Shown here: one piece after another, positions 34,766 through 46,074 of the stretch
Numbering within the stretch: the first letter of the stretch is position 1
How the letters are laid out: the number at the start of each line of letters is the position of its first letter
Assembly (NCBI GenBank): GCA_911728435.2
Contig: OU452209.1
Span: forward strand, 15,172,869-15,236,868
Direction: 5' to 3'
From: Apoderus coryli
Lineage: Eukaryota; Arthropoda; Insecta; Coleoptera; Attelabidae
DNA: 64,000 nucleotides
Position numbers and translations under genes: made by a program
The notes under the pieces: model-generated
The model's database searches: none
What the model was told of the DNA's origin: nothing
The model's input: only the letters and a program-made list of their open reading frames with translations

Positions 34766-34769
34766 TTTA

Positions 34770-36508
34770 GATAAAGTCAGTTTCAAAGAAATTAATACCA
34801 CTGATGTTTTAAATAGTCTAAATTCGATGAAGTACAATGCTTTTGGAGTTGATGGTGTCAATGCAAGAATGCTGAATCTGATTATTGCTGTGGTGTCATA
34901 AAGAATATCTTCAGCGACTGTGTTCGTTTGGGTGAATTTCCAACAGCTTGGAAGTCTGCTTTGATCATTGCGCTTCCAAAGGTCGCAGCACCTAAATCCT
35001 TAACTGATTTGAGACCGATTAGTCTATTGCCTACTCTGTCAAAGATGCTTGAGAGAATCGTATCACTCCAGATTCGGGATTATTTGGATCAACTCCGCAT
35101 TTTACCTGTTGTGCAGCCTGGGTTTCGTCCATACCATTCCACTTCAACCGCTTTATTAAAAGTTACAAATGATATCTCATATGCCATGGATAAGGGAAGT
35201 TGCAGTATTTTGGTCTTACTTGATCAGAGCAAGGCCTTTGACTTTGTGAACTTTCAGCTTTTGATGGGCAAGCTTCATTACTTGGGCTTCGACGAAGTTT
35301 CTATAAAATGGTTTTGTAGCTATTTATTCCATAGAAATCAATGTGTCAAGATCAGATCTTCATGCTCTCAGTTCAAGGAATTGAGAAGCGGTGTCCCACA
35401 AGGAAGCATCCTTGGCCCGCTTATTTTTACAATTTTTACTTTTGATTTGCCCATGAGCATAGCTCATTCTGCAATACATCTTTACGCAGATGACGCGCAA
35501 ATATATTCTCATTGCTCTATTTCCGAATTTCAAAATACTATTTATAATCTTAACCAAGATCTGTCCCACTTTTCGGATTGGTGTAAATGTCATGGCTTGA
35601 GATTAAATCCCAATAAAACTGTCGCTCTGTGTATCGGGAATGAACGCCATACTGAGTTGATTCGGGCTTCTAGTAGTATTTTCGTTGAGGGAACATTGGT
35701 GCAGTGGGTGAATAACGCTAAAGATTTAGGTATACTAATTGATAGTAAAATGAGTTTTGATGATCATTGTTCTCAACTATACAGGAATTCCTTTTTTAGG
35801 CTAAAATCTATGTATCATTTGAAGTATTGTTGGATGAAGGTACAAAGTTGATGCTCGTAAAATCATTGATTTACCCACACCTAGACTATTGTTCGCAAGT
35901 GTATTACTATTATCTGGCAAATTATAATAAAGTTAAAGTGCAGCGAATACAGAATGCAGGTATAAGATACGTGTGCAAAGTTCCCTTCCCAGCTCATATT
36001 ACTCCATTTCTTACTAAACTAAAAGAACCTGGGCTTGCCATTCGGTTTGATTACTTGTATTCTGTCTTGTTGTATAAGATTCTTACGTTCCATGTACCTC
36101 AGTACCTTGCTGACTTGCTCTTGAGGAGGTATAATGTCCACGGACTTGATTTGCGCTTTAACTCCTGTACAATTCCACAACATTCTATTGCTAAATTTGA
36201 AGGATGTTTTTCATATAATGGTCCTAAACTTTTAAATGACTTAATAGATATTCTTAACTTATCGTTGTTTAGTTTCAAGAGAGAGTTGAGGCGCAGACTA
36301 TTTCCTTAAATTATATTCATAAGTGCGTGTTTCTTTTGTACCGTGTTAAGTTTGGAGTAAGTGGAAGAGTGGCTATAGCCAAATCTTATTCCTTATGTGT
36401 AAACTAGCCTAAGTGACTGATTTGTTATTTGTAATCAAACTCTGTATTCTTGATTTGTCATTTTATTTTTTTGCACAATAAAACATTTATTATTATTATT
36501 ATTATTAT
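34770..36508 (+). pseudogene. CR1-like LINE reverse transcriptase with ATT tail
   Basis: LNSMKYNAFGVDGVNARMLN, a shift, FPTAWKSALIIALPKVAAPK, LRPISLLPTLSKMLERIVSL, QPGFRPYHSTSTALL, LVLLDQSKAFDFVNFQLLMG (first Asp), LRSGVPQGSILGPLIFTIFT, and HLYADDAQIYS (YADD). After a shift near 35840 come LVKSLIYPHLDYCSQVYYYY and a C-terminal domain to a stop near 36309. The 3'-UTR (GAGTGGCTATAGCCAAATC) and CACAATAAAACATTTATTATT match the short tail at 38.4-38.6 kb. Confidence 0.92.
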
Positions 36509-36689
36509 TTGTGGGCCCAGATTCAAAACGCACACCGTGAGAATTGTTTATTTTTAGTCTAGGGAATTTGTACTCGGTTTATAGGGGTCGCAAAAAAATT
36601 CCAAACAAGACCATAAAACCGCAAAATCACACTCGAAACCCTGATATGTTTTGCGCTGTGGTTTCAGAAATATTTTTTAAGAGCAAAAT

Positions 36690-37455
36690 GATGGTTTTCA
36701 AGAAAGCAAGATTTTTATTAATATCTTAAAGATCCTTTCGCGGATCTTCTTCAAATTTAGCTGTATTGTTCATTGTGATCAGACGCTAGATGATAATTAT
36801 GAGTTCCAGTAGCGTCCCGGGGGGAATCTCGCGATTAATTTTAACCAAAAAAAAAAGAGCAAGTACGCCACTGAGTTTTTCATCAAATTTTATATTTGTT
36901 TCGGATTAAGCACTTACAAACACAACTTTTTTGTCTCTTGAAATTTTTTTGTATCCTACTTAGTGTTAGAGGAAAAAAACCATTGGCAAGACCATATAAA
37001 GGAAAAGCATTTTTTGTATCATCTGGAAATTAGAATTTTTTTAATAGCACAACTTTCAACCAAAGCAAAAATAATAAAAAACTATCACGGAAAGTCAAAA
37101 ACATTATTTTCATAATAACAAAAGTACCGTCTTCCTAGTAACAACCAAAGCAAACTTGTTTTTATTTTCAAAATTTCTCGACATGCCTTATAATTGTTTT
37201 TATTTTTTCCTCTAAAACGAAGTAAGATACAAAAAAATATCAAGAAATAAAAAAGGTTCATTTTTATGTGTTTAATCCGAGACAAATATAAACTTTTCAA
37301 AAAAGTCAGTGGCGTACATTTTTGTGTCAATATTAATCGTGAGATTGCTGCCCGAGACGCCACTGGAACTCATAAGTATCAGCTAGTTGGTGCTAACTTA
37401 GCATCTGACTACAATGAATAATACTGCTACATTTCAAGAAGGATCTTCAAGATAT
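36690..37455. mobile_element. MITE with ~285-bp terminal inverted repeats
   Basis: 36690-36985 and 37180-37455 are reverse complements with moderate divergence (shared ATGAGTTCCAGT(A/G)GCGTC, GTACGCCACTGA, TTTGT.TCGGATTAA.CAC). The spacer is about 195 bp and non-coding. The arms match 15660-15960, next to the IS630-like transposase C-terminus, which identifies the probable source family. Confidence 0.85.
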
Positions 37456-38274
37456 TTATTGAATTAAAATTAGTATATTGTTATAGAATTTTGCCAAAAC
37501 CAAAGTTATACTGAATACGATCCTGTACAATGCATAATATTCAAATTTAGCCGAGCATATATTAATGTTTATGAAAAATGTTTATATAAATAATTTCGTT
37601 TGTGGTCTCCAATGCGGGGCCGCCACAGTGGCCCTTGGTTAGCCGCCTCTCTTGTCATCTCTGTCGCTCACTCAGCGTCAGGTAAAAGAAAAAAAGTAAT
37701 TAGTAGTTTGCGTGCGTAAATAATGCCGGACAAACGCTATTTAGTGTCGTAAATAAAGGGATAATGTGTGTGTTGCACAGCTCCACGTCTTCATTAACAT
37801 TCTGGTAAAATATGTAGAATATGTATATAAACATCTGCCATTATGCGTACGGTTAATTTGTAACAACCAGAGTTTTGTAGTGATGAGTAGTAAAGGTAAC
37901 GGGGTTGGTCTTCCTTAAAGTGGTCCTTCTTGCCGTATTAGGCGGGACATTTCACAACTTTGACCCTAATCCAACCTATTGCAAAACAATTAGGTACTTA
38001 GTTAAAACAGTGGCGGCTCGTCGGTAATTTAATTAGGCACGCACTAATATAAAAATTGTATACGAAATTAGATTGTCTAGGTCAAGCGCCTTCGATGAAA
38101 ACTAGAAAATTATCAAGGTAAAAAAGAACACGTTAAAATACGGGTTTCCTAAGGTAAATCTTAATTTTTTTTGTTTTTTTTTTTATTTTTATACTTTTAT
38201 TTTTTTTTTTTTTATTTTTATATTTTTTTTTTTTTTTTTTTTGTTCAAAAATTATCAATAGTAATACCTCTAGG
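37456..38274. other. No gene seen
   Basis: A less AT-rich patch near 37615-37680 (GGGCCGCCACAGTGGCCC, then GTCGCTCACTCAGCGTCAG) stands out but has no clear reading. Long poly-T runs at 38165-38242 are low-complexity. Confidence 0.4.
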
Positions 38275-38400
38275 GTCTTGATAATACCGAGATAATTTTG
38301 TCATAGAGAATGCCGAAAGCGTGTTGCTTGATAATAGCCCAAGGCCGCAGGCCGAGGGCTATTATCCTTGAGCAACTCGCTTGAAGCTAAGAATTTACCC
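38275..38400. repeat. Crypton-end-like repeat with hairpin
   Basis: TAATTTTGTCATAGAGAATG and AGCAACTCGCTTGAAG recur, inverted, at 43605-43660 beside the Crypton. GTTGCTTGATAATAGCCC pairs with GGGCTATTATCCTTGAGCAA at 38322-38383. Probably a solo or truncated end of the same family. Confidence 0.6.
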
Positions 38401-38590
38401 ATAGGCTCAATGTTTTGTTAATTGTGGATGGGTTTTTTTTTTATTTTTAAATTGTAACATTTTTTCTTTTTTTTCTATTTTTTGTACATTTGTATCTTTT
38501 AGGTAGAGTGGCATTAGCCAAACCTCTAACCTTTTGTGTGATTTTAATTTTTTTTTGCATTTTCACAATAAATCATTTATTATTATTATT
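38401..38590 (+). mobile_element. LINE 3' end, relative of the 34.8-36.5 kb LINE
   Basis: GAGTGGCATTAGCCAAACCT and TTTCACAATAAATCATTTATT plus ATT repeats match that LINE's 3'-UTR. It is severely 5' truncated. Confidence 0.65.
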
Positions 38591-38604
38591 TGGTGTTTTC
38601 AAAA

Positions 38605-39425
38605 GTAAAGTAAATTTAGCAGTTTTCGAGAATTTCTTAAAAATCAATTTTTATTGATTTCGGACATTATTTTTACAGATATATAAAAAAAATGAAAAGC
38701 ACTTTCTCATTGTTGCTTTTTGAGGAGACTCGACGTTTCGTTTTCGAAAAACCATCAACTTCGATTTTTGAAATACGGCCCTTGATTTTCTATTGTTAAA
38801 TTTAAAGCCATTTTCAATTCAAAAATAGGTGGTTTAAACAACTTTTCAGTATTTTTAGTTGTTATTTAAACTTATTCAAGAAAAATCGCCATAGTTTGGG
38901 ACTGACTGAATGCAGAGTATATAATTAGTAATTTTTGCAATAAAATTCTTTCGACGTTAATCAAAATTATTTATTATTATTTGCCAATTTATTTCTGTCA
39001 GCACATTTTATTCTGTACGCAGTTTTTTAAATTTAGTTAAAATTTTTGTGCTTTTTGAAATTATTAAAGAAATGCCTTTCTTTCTTTTACGCAAAATAAG
39101 TGCCAAACTATGGCGATTTTTCTTGAAGTTTAAATAACAGCTAAAAATACTGAAAACTTGTTGAAACCATTCCGTTACATCTATTTTTGTTTTGAAAATG
39201 GCTTTAAATTTAACAATAAAAAATCGAGGGCCGTATTTATAAAATCGAAGTTGATGGTTTTTCAAAAACGAAACATCGTAATGAAAATTTGTAAACGCTA
39301 TATTTTTCTCATAAAAAAGTAACAATGAGAGCTTTTAAGTTTTTTATATCAGTAAAAATAATGTCAGAAATCAATAAAAACTAAAATCGCAAAAAAATTG
39401 CATTTTCTTAAAAAAAATACGGCCT
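38605..39425. mobile_element. MITE with ~310-bp inverted repeats
   Basis: The left arm (38605-38905; AACCATCAACTTCGATTTT, AAAAATCGCCATAGTTTGG) is inverted at 39095-39425 (AAAATCGAAGTTGATGGTTT, CCAAACTATGGCGATTTTT). The spacer is about 190 bp. The 105-codon minus reading across the right arm is incidental. Confidence 0.85.
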
Positions 39426-39429
39426 TGTA

Positions 39430-40127
39430 AAATATAGTTTATACCTAATTCATTTTCTACTATAAATATTATACATTTCAAGATCTACTAACTAGGTACT
39501 AGGTAGTTATCTAATTTGGGGACAAATAACCCTAAAATGTATTGGCTATTTAAAAAAAAAAATCGAGTTTTTCCGAAAAACAATGACGCTGAAACAAAAA
39601 AAAATTATCAAAGAAACTTTAGATTCCTTATGAGGAAACTAAGTAAAATCACAGATTCTACCGGTACGTACGAGGAATGATAAGACAATTCCAATCCACA
39701 ACTCCTAATTCACAGACATTGGTAAAATGGTAAACAAATCAATATAGGTGTGTATTGATTTGTTTACCATTTTACCTTTACAAAAGAAAGAAAAAAGTCA
39801 TACCTAGCTAAAATATTTATGTAACTTCTTTTGAAAAACTGCATTAATTTGCTAAAAATTAATCCGCCCCTGGCAAATTAAATATATTATCGTGAACCCA
39901 TCTAAACTATTGTTTAGTTGCTGTAAATGGAGGAATACCATATTAAGATTGATTAAATTAGAAAAAGTATTTTAAATTAGGATTAAGTACCTACTAAATA
40001 ATACGTAACTAGATAGGTATCTATTGCCAAAGATTATATCTGATATTGCCATGAAATAAGATTATTTGCATTGGTCGTAAAATTATAAAAATAAATAATT
40101 AAATAATAATTATTATAATTTACTTAC
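39430..40127. other. No gene; perfect hairpin at 39721-39776
   Basis: AT-rich, non-repetitive-looking sequence with TAGGTA-type words. If the exon at 40128-40212 is real, this is its downstream intron. Confidence 0.4.
39721..39776. repeat. Perfect hairpin, 24-bp arms and 8-nt loop
   Basis: GGTAAAATGGTAAACAAATC plus AATA, then the loop TAGGTGTG, then the exact reverse complement. No mismatches. It could be a pre-miRNA-like fold (short), a terminal scar of a MITE, or a recent palindromic duplication. Confidence 0.85.
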
Positions 40128-40212
40128 CGAGAAAAGTAACAACGAGCTCCCCCATATTCCAGCTAATTAATATTTTCTGTCGAATAATTAATATTTCTTT
40201 TGTTTCCTCCAT
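40128..40212 (-). CDS. Candidate first coding exon of a host gene
   Basis: The ATG at 40212 lies in the context AACAATGG. The reading MEETKEILIIRQKILISWNM continues GELVVTFLG to a textbook donor CTCG|GTAAGTAAATT at 40127. That is 28 codons plus one base. Upstream sequence (40260-40620) is less AT-rich and not visibly repetitive, as expected near a promoter. No downstream exon was recognised, and the product is unknown. A chance ORF is possible. Confidence 0.4.
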
Positions 40213-41502
40213 TGTTATTAATAATATATGAGTATTTAACAAAACTCAACACACCAAACTAATCACTACACTTAATTATGTTGGATGCACATTGGTATAT
40301 TACATATCTGTTACTGTCTGTATAGTTCGTCCTCACCACTTGTAGAAATTGGGATATCAATATCTAGGTATATACTTACTATCAATAAATCAAAATTTAA
40401 TATATTAAATTAAAATATCTTCAGATTAGAACACCAAATAACTAGATCCTAGTTAGAGCGACGCCAAGACTCTAATCAAAAAATACCAAAATAAAACCCC
40501 CTCCCTCTACACCAAGCGAGACGCGCTAGGTACAAGGTGGTACACATAGAAGATATTGTTGTCGGCACCCGCTTCTACAAAGGGTTTTAGGTACGTGGAC
40601 TAGCAGCGGGGACAAACACATTAGGTAGAACGGGGAATAACCGTTGGCTGGAATAGAATGACGATGATGAAATAGAATAGAACTATAGGTTCCTATCACA
40701 ACCAGATAAAATAATTCGATATTTTGGAGGATAGAAATTTCGTAAATGAGAAGAATTAGGTAAAATGACTATTACACAGATTTAATTAAATCAGTGCCTA
40801 TTTTAGCTATGTACTTAGTTGTTAAAATCTTATTTGTACTTAAATATTATAATGCACATACCTAGGTCCATTAATATACTAAAGCAGATAAATAAAATTT
40901 ATAGGTAGGTAGGTATATGTTCCTATTAGAACTAATTTAGTTTTGGGTTTCATAAAACGATTTTTGAGAATAGTTAGGTACGTATAGGTACCTACCTAAT
41001 TACCTCATTAAGTATTTTCGTAATAATAATAGCTACACCTAAGTGGGTACGTATGGAAATCTGTAGGTGTACAATACCTAATTCAAGCAGAATACCGAAC
41101 TCATTTAGCGCAAATAAAATTTTATATAGGTTCACAATTTGAAATCTTATTTAACTAATGCACATACAAGTCTCGTTTAGATGAGAAGATATCAGCTTAG
41201 CCGGAAAAATTGTCGTTTTTAGATAATGTAGCTACTCATACTTGATAACTACATTTACTACTTTAACAAAAATTTTGCGAAAACTAGCAAATTCACCTCT
41301 AAATGATATTTTTTATTTGGATAAACCAAGTTTTTTTTTTCTGTGCGCGTACAAATGCAGAATGAATGAACTATAGCTTTAATATTTCACGTTATCAATT
41401 TCAGAAAACCACTGATAAGATAAAGAAAATATACGAAATATTTACCAATGGTATAGTTCAGCGTTTTATGTAATTATCGGTCAGTATTCAGTAGCACATG
41501 TA
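40213..41502. other. Non-repetitive host-like sequence, no gene assigned
   Basis: Relatively GC-richer patch at 40440-40640 (AAGCGAGACGCGCTAGGTAC), otherwise AT-rich with many TAGGTA/TACCTA words. Possible upstream region of the minus-strand exon. Confidence 0.35.
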
Positions 41503-42573
41503 TACACAGTAAAAAAAAACCCCGTGTATAATTACAAGACGGAGTGGTAAACGCCTTGTGTGTAACAATTCTACACCATTATTCGTATTGTGCCGGCTTA
41601 GTAACGAAATCAAATTTGGTAAAATAATGTTTCACACACTACAGTGTAAAATCAAGTTAGGTGCTTGTTCCGTGTTACTTTCTCAGACACTGTGTTATTT
41701 TATACACGGCTCGCATTACTTGTACACTAAAAATATTTAAATTTACACTGCACAATGAACGATTATACACCCTGTAGTGTATAATATGATAAGTACAAGT
41801 TGGCGCATGCGCGTGTCGTTTGTCTGGCGTCACCGATGCAATTCCAGATTGTTTATGATTCGTCCATGTACAGAATGAAGTACTGAGTCTCGTAGAGGGT
41901 TAAAACTTAAAACGTCTTAAAAAACAAATAAAAATGAGTGATATATTAACTTGTAAATTCAATTAAATTTTGTGAGAAAAGACGTAAAACTTATTAGAGA
42001 CTGAGAAACGTGATTCAATAAGTGTTTAAAGTACAAAGAACCCTATAATGTTACTATGGCTTTAACTAAAAATGTCATGTTGTTTCTAGTTCCAAAATAT
42101 GTTTTTATTTATTACGTAAGTAAGTAGTTTGTTGTTTTTTAATTAAAAATGTTTCAGTTGTACCTACTGTTGCAATTTTGTATATTTTTGCATAAGTTCC
42201 TTTGTAATATGACTCAAATATTTTATGTGTTTTTGAATATAATAAACAAGTCTAAAAATAATCCAATATTTGTTTTTTTTTCTATACTTAATACCTACTG
42301 TAGATAAATATATTACACCTTACAGTGTACTCTATTTAACACTGTTTAGTGTAAATTTAACACGGAGAAATGAAGTAGATTCCACTGCTCTGTGTATTTT
42401 TAACACGAATTGGTGTAAAATTTACACAATATGGTGTGTTATGTATAACACTGGTTTGTGTCAATTGTAGACGGTAGTTACCACAAATCTTAGTGTAGAA
42501 TGTACACGAAATGGTGTGGACTTATATAGACCACTTTTCGTGTAAAATTCTACGCGATTTTTTTTACTGTGTA
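41503..42573. mobile_element. Non-autonomous DNA transposon with ACAC/GTGT motif arrays
   Basis: Inverted ends CACAGTAAAAAAAA (41505) and TTTTTTTTACTGTG (42558-42571), with TA on both sides. Inside each end are arrays of short inverted pairs (ACACCATT...GTGT, AACACTGTTTAGTGTAAATT, GGTGTAAAATTTACAC) spaced about 20-25 bp, over about 270 bp left and about 260 bp right. The CACAG start suggests a CACTA/Chapaev-like family (inference). The middle (41800-42290) has no transposase. Confidence 0.65.
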
Positions 42574-43595
42574 TTATTATGATCACAGTGAAGACCGTCC
42601 TTTTATCGTCACACTGATATAACTCAATCACTAAACTGAACAGTATGTCCGACATAAATCATAATATTTATAATAGAATGGTAATTCGCACCTGCTTATT
42701 TTATATTTATTTTATCTCTCAATTAAATATCTCATAGTGCTATCTGGGACACGCTGTATATTAAGAAGAGTCGTGATCAGATGTCCAAGAAATTCTGTAA
42801 ACGCTCATTCAGCAAATAATCCGAGAACTGACAGTAAACGTTCCTACTCTCAATTTAAACCTCAGATTGAATGGTGTAAGTTTTGTCGGCATTTTTGCCA
42901 TTTCCCAATCAACACGTAAACACTAAAAGTCACGCACAATCAATAATAATACTAACATATAGAGCTTTCTGTCGTTTATTATTATTGGTCGACCAACATC
43001 CTATAATATAAAATGGTCTTAAAGTCTTTATTTATATTTATCTTTCTTTCTTTATTTTTTTTTTTTGTGGAAACGTTACCACCGGCTACCGTGCATGACT
43101 TTGACTTTACCAATATTTGCCGCCGGGGCCCATTTATATAGGTACTTTTGAGTCCGAACATAAGCATGTACTGATGTTATTTTTTTCAAGTTCTTCTTCT
43201 ATGAAAAGAAGAGGTCCTTTATCGGTATTATAGCTATGCCGCTTGATTAATGGCTTTCCTTAGATAGAGACGTTACTATTTTAGGTCAGCATTATTTTTT
43301 TTTTGTGCTGAAATAAACATCATAATATATTATGTCATTGTAAGAAACACCACAATATTTTGCTGCAAATTTTAAACGATACCGGACGTCAAATAATTGT
43401 GCCTTTTTGTTGCTGTGCCGCAAAAGTATTTGATCCATAGGCGTAACATTGTTTGATTTTTTAGGATTTGTAGTCAGTGCCCTACTGAAAAATGTTGATA
43501 TAAATGATAGGGATCAGCAAAATATTGTTGAAGTTAATCAATATATAGTAAAGTAGTGTAAATTAAGAATTACAATTAAAAAAAACAGCCGGAAA
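42574..43595. other. No gene seen
   Basis: Short readings at 42737-42919 and 42982-43167 lack domains. GGGACACGCTGTATATT near 42747 is transposon-end-like. Confidence 0.45.
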
Positions 43596-43599
43596 GTTA

Positions 43600-45115
43600 T
43601 TGAGCAACTCGCTTGAAGGATTCTCTATGACAAAATTTTGAGTATTTATCAAGGCCCGAGGAGTATTCGATAAGATAATTTTTTACTTTGTAGATATCAA
43701 AAATTTGATTGTCAATCTGACGTTTCTTAATTTTCAATACAAAATGTATTCGTTTTAATCAAACAAATATTATTCATTTTTATTTAAGACTACAGTTGTG
43801 AAAAGTACAATTGGTAAATGTTAAATTGGAAGAAGAGTTTGCTGAAGTTGACGGATTGTTACTTTCCACTGTTGAAGAAATTCCTCGCATGGTGTTGATT
43901 ATTTCACCATGGCGTTCTTGGTTAATATTCAAGTACGGTTTAATTGAATTAGAGCTGCTATGTCCTGTTATTTTTATTAATTGCTGTTCAGGAATTTCTT
44001 TATGTGCCAAATGGCTAACTGCAGTTGATCTGTTCAAATGATTGGATATCTTTTTACACTTAGTGTCCAAACCAATAGCTTGCGCGGATGATTTGGTCCA
44101 CATATTAATTGTGTTCTTGCCTACCGATATATTGTCAAACCATGTGTCACTTTCGGATTTCCAAAAACGATTTGGTCTCAAGAATAGGCGACTGGAAGTA
44201 ATATTTTTCCACCTTTTGGACAATAATTTATGGAATAACCGAACAGGGCATGCACTTTCGTTTGCAATATTTGGAACAAGCCACTGACTATTTGTACAAC
44301 TTTTCGATCCTCCTTTGCATGTTTTACTGAATTGTATTCAATTCTGTTGGTTGGCGTTCCATTATTATTTTTCTCAATCGTGAAATAATCTATAAGGCAA
44401 TCAGCTGGTTCACCACCTCGCCAAGCTAACTCAACAGCTACAATATGGTAAAAAAAATTTTGTAAATGATTCTAGCCAAATCACTTGAACTCAAATTTGA
44501 TGAACTGCATTTTCGTTTGTTTGGATCCTGCTGTAATCTTTTACGTTTTGCATTTCTTGCATCTCGCGCATTTATGAATATCACACTGGTAAACGGGTCG
44601 AATACAATTCTGAAGTCATTGAAGTATTTTTCCTGGAGTAGCTTACTAGTAGTATTCCAAATTGTCTTTACATTCCAAATTGTTTCTTTATATTTAGTTC
44701 TGTCAGCTTTTCTCATATTTACCGCATAATCTTTCAATATATTAGCCAAATTATGCAAACTCGTTTCAGCATTCAGTTCGTATTCTCTGGTCGCACAAAA
44801 CTCGAGATATATTTTCCATACATATTTTTTTGATTCGATTGTATTTTTTGGTATATTATTAGATATAATATCAGTAATTGCATCGTTAGATGCAATACCA
44901 AATCTTCGCGACATTTTTAAACCAGTCAGTTTGACGTTTAATTAATTTTTAATAAAAAAAACACCAAACTGAAAACACCACATGTAGGGTATTATCGCTG
45001 TAATCCAGCGGTGATTGGATGAAATTTGACACATGACTTAAAATTAAGTAATTTGATTGGTTACTATATTTAGTAAAAAATTATCAACTAAATACTGACT
45101 ATGTTTGTCAAGGGC
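43600..45115 (-). mobile_element. Crypton (tyrosine-recombinase DNA transposon)
   Basis: Holds the recombinase below. The left flank ATTGAGCAACTCGCTTGAAG recurs inverted at 38.3-38.4 kb, suggesting a shared end. The right part (44990-45115, CGCTGTAATCCAGCGGTGAT) is non-coding 5' sequence. Outer limits are estimates, since Cryptons lack terminal inverted repeats. Confidence 0.7.
43780..44914 (-). pseudogene. Crypton tyrosine recombinase (YR transposase)
   Basis: Starts at the ATG at 44914: MSRRFGIASNDAITDIISNN and a core-binding SAM-like region (KKYVWKIYLEFCATREYELN). After a shift near 44445 comes AVELAWRGGEPADCLIDYFT, carrying the first catalytic Arg. After another shift near 44200 come CKKISNHLNRSTAVSHLAHK (HxxR), LIKITGHSSSNSIKPYLNIN (His and nucleophile Tyr) and a Ser/Asn-rich tail. 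The R-HxxR-H-Y residues all survive, as in DUF3504-type Crypton proteins. It would cut and rejoin DNA through a Tyr-DNA intermediate in the nucleus. About 378 codons; two frameshifts make it inactive. Confidence 0.85.
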
Positions 45116-46072
45116 GTCCGAAATCAATGCCACGAAACATCCTGATGCTGTACAAAAACGTACTGTGCAATTGCGATATCCTCAGGGCAAATTATATCCA
45201 ATAAACCGAGAAAAGTTTCCCTGCAATTTGTAAGTAATATACAGGCTGTCCGCAAATTAAATAATAATTAAATAAATAAATAGTGGGCCCTCGTATACAG
45301 AACGAATTCGTTTTCCATAAGTTTATATTTTATTTCTCCCATGGGGCGGTTAAAACTCATCAAATATTTCGTCGAACCCTCAAGAATATAGTCGTCATTG
45401 TCAAGGAATTCATTTCGGTTTGTTTTCATAATACCTCTACCTCTATTATTAAAACCGAGTTGTTGTGTGGCATCTCCATGTGTTTATTATAAAAATTTTT
45501 GTATATTTTTGTTTGTGCCCCGCCTATCAGTATGCGTTTTTATATATATTTTTGGAAAGAATGCCTTTTTCGGCACCCAACATTGGAGCCGCCTTGATTA
45601 ATAGTCTGCGGATCTGTTTATACAGTGTCAGACAGAAAGTGCGCATCATATCATGGCAACATTTTTGCCCTAATTTAATTAAACTTTTACTGCTGACTTT
45701 CCTGGCCTGTTAAAATTGACATATTTTCAGAAAACTTAGAAAATGTTTGTATTTTACTTTTTTACCCACGTATGCCATCTTGTGCAATTTTTGTTTTTGT
45801 TTTAAAAATAAGCGTATTCGAATTTTTAAAATATTTCTAAAATTATTAAAAAAATTAAATCAACATTATTCTGCAATTTTTTTCCTTTTTATAGATCAGT
45901 ATGGATCCATCCATAATGATGATATACAGGCTGTCCTTACCGGATATCTCGGTTATTTTTACAAGCCATAAAACAGTATATTTGGCAACGTTGAGTTCAA
46001 GTTCTTTTGTTTGTGTTTACATGCTTATACATTGTAACACGTGGTCTAATTAAAACAGTTTATTTGTAAAAC
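45116..46072. other. No gene firmly assigned
   Basis: On the minus strand at about 45283-45480 an open stretch reads HGDATQQLGFNNRGRGIMKT, then NRNEFLDNDDYILEGSTKYL, protein-like but unplaced (perhaps an LTR-element gag scrap). ACAGTGTCAGACAGAAAGTG at 45622 matches sequences at 62.36 and 63.8 kb and looks like a DNA-transposon end. Confidence 0.35.
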
Positions 46073-46074
46073 TA

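Noticed and set aside
38165..38242. Poly-T runs as terminators or poly(A) tails of a minus-strand retrocopy
   Set aside because: Interrupted low-complexity sequence with no polyadenylation signal or coding sequence attached.
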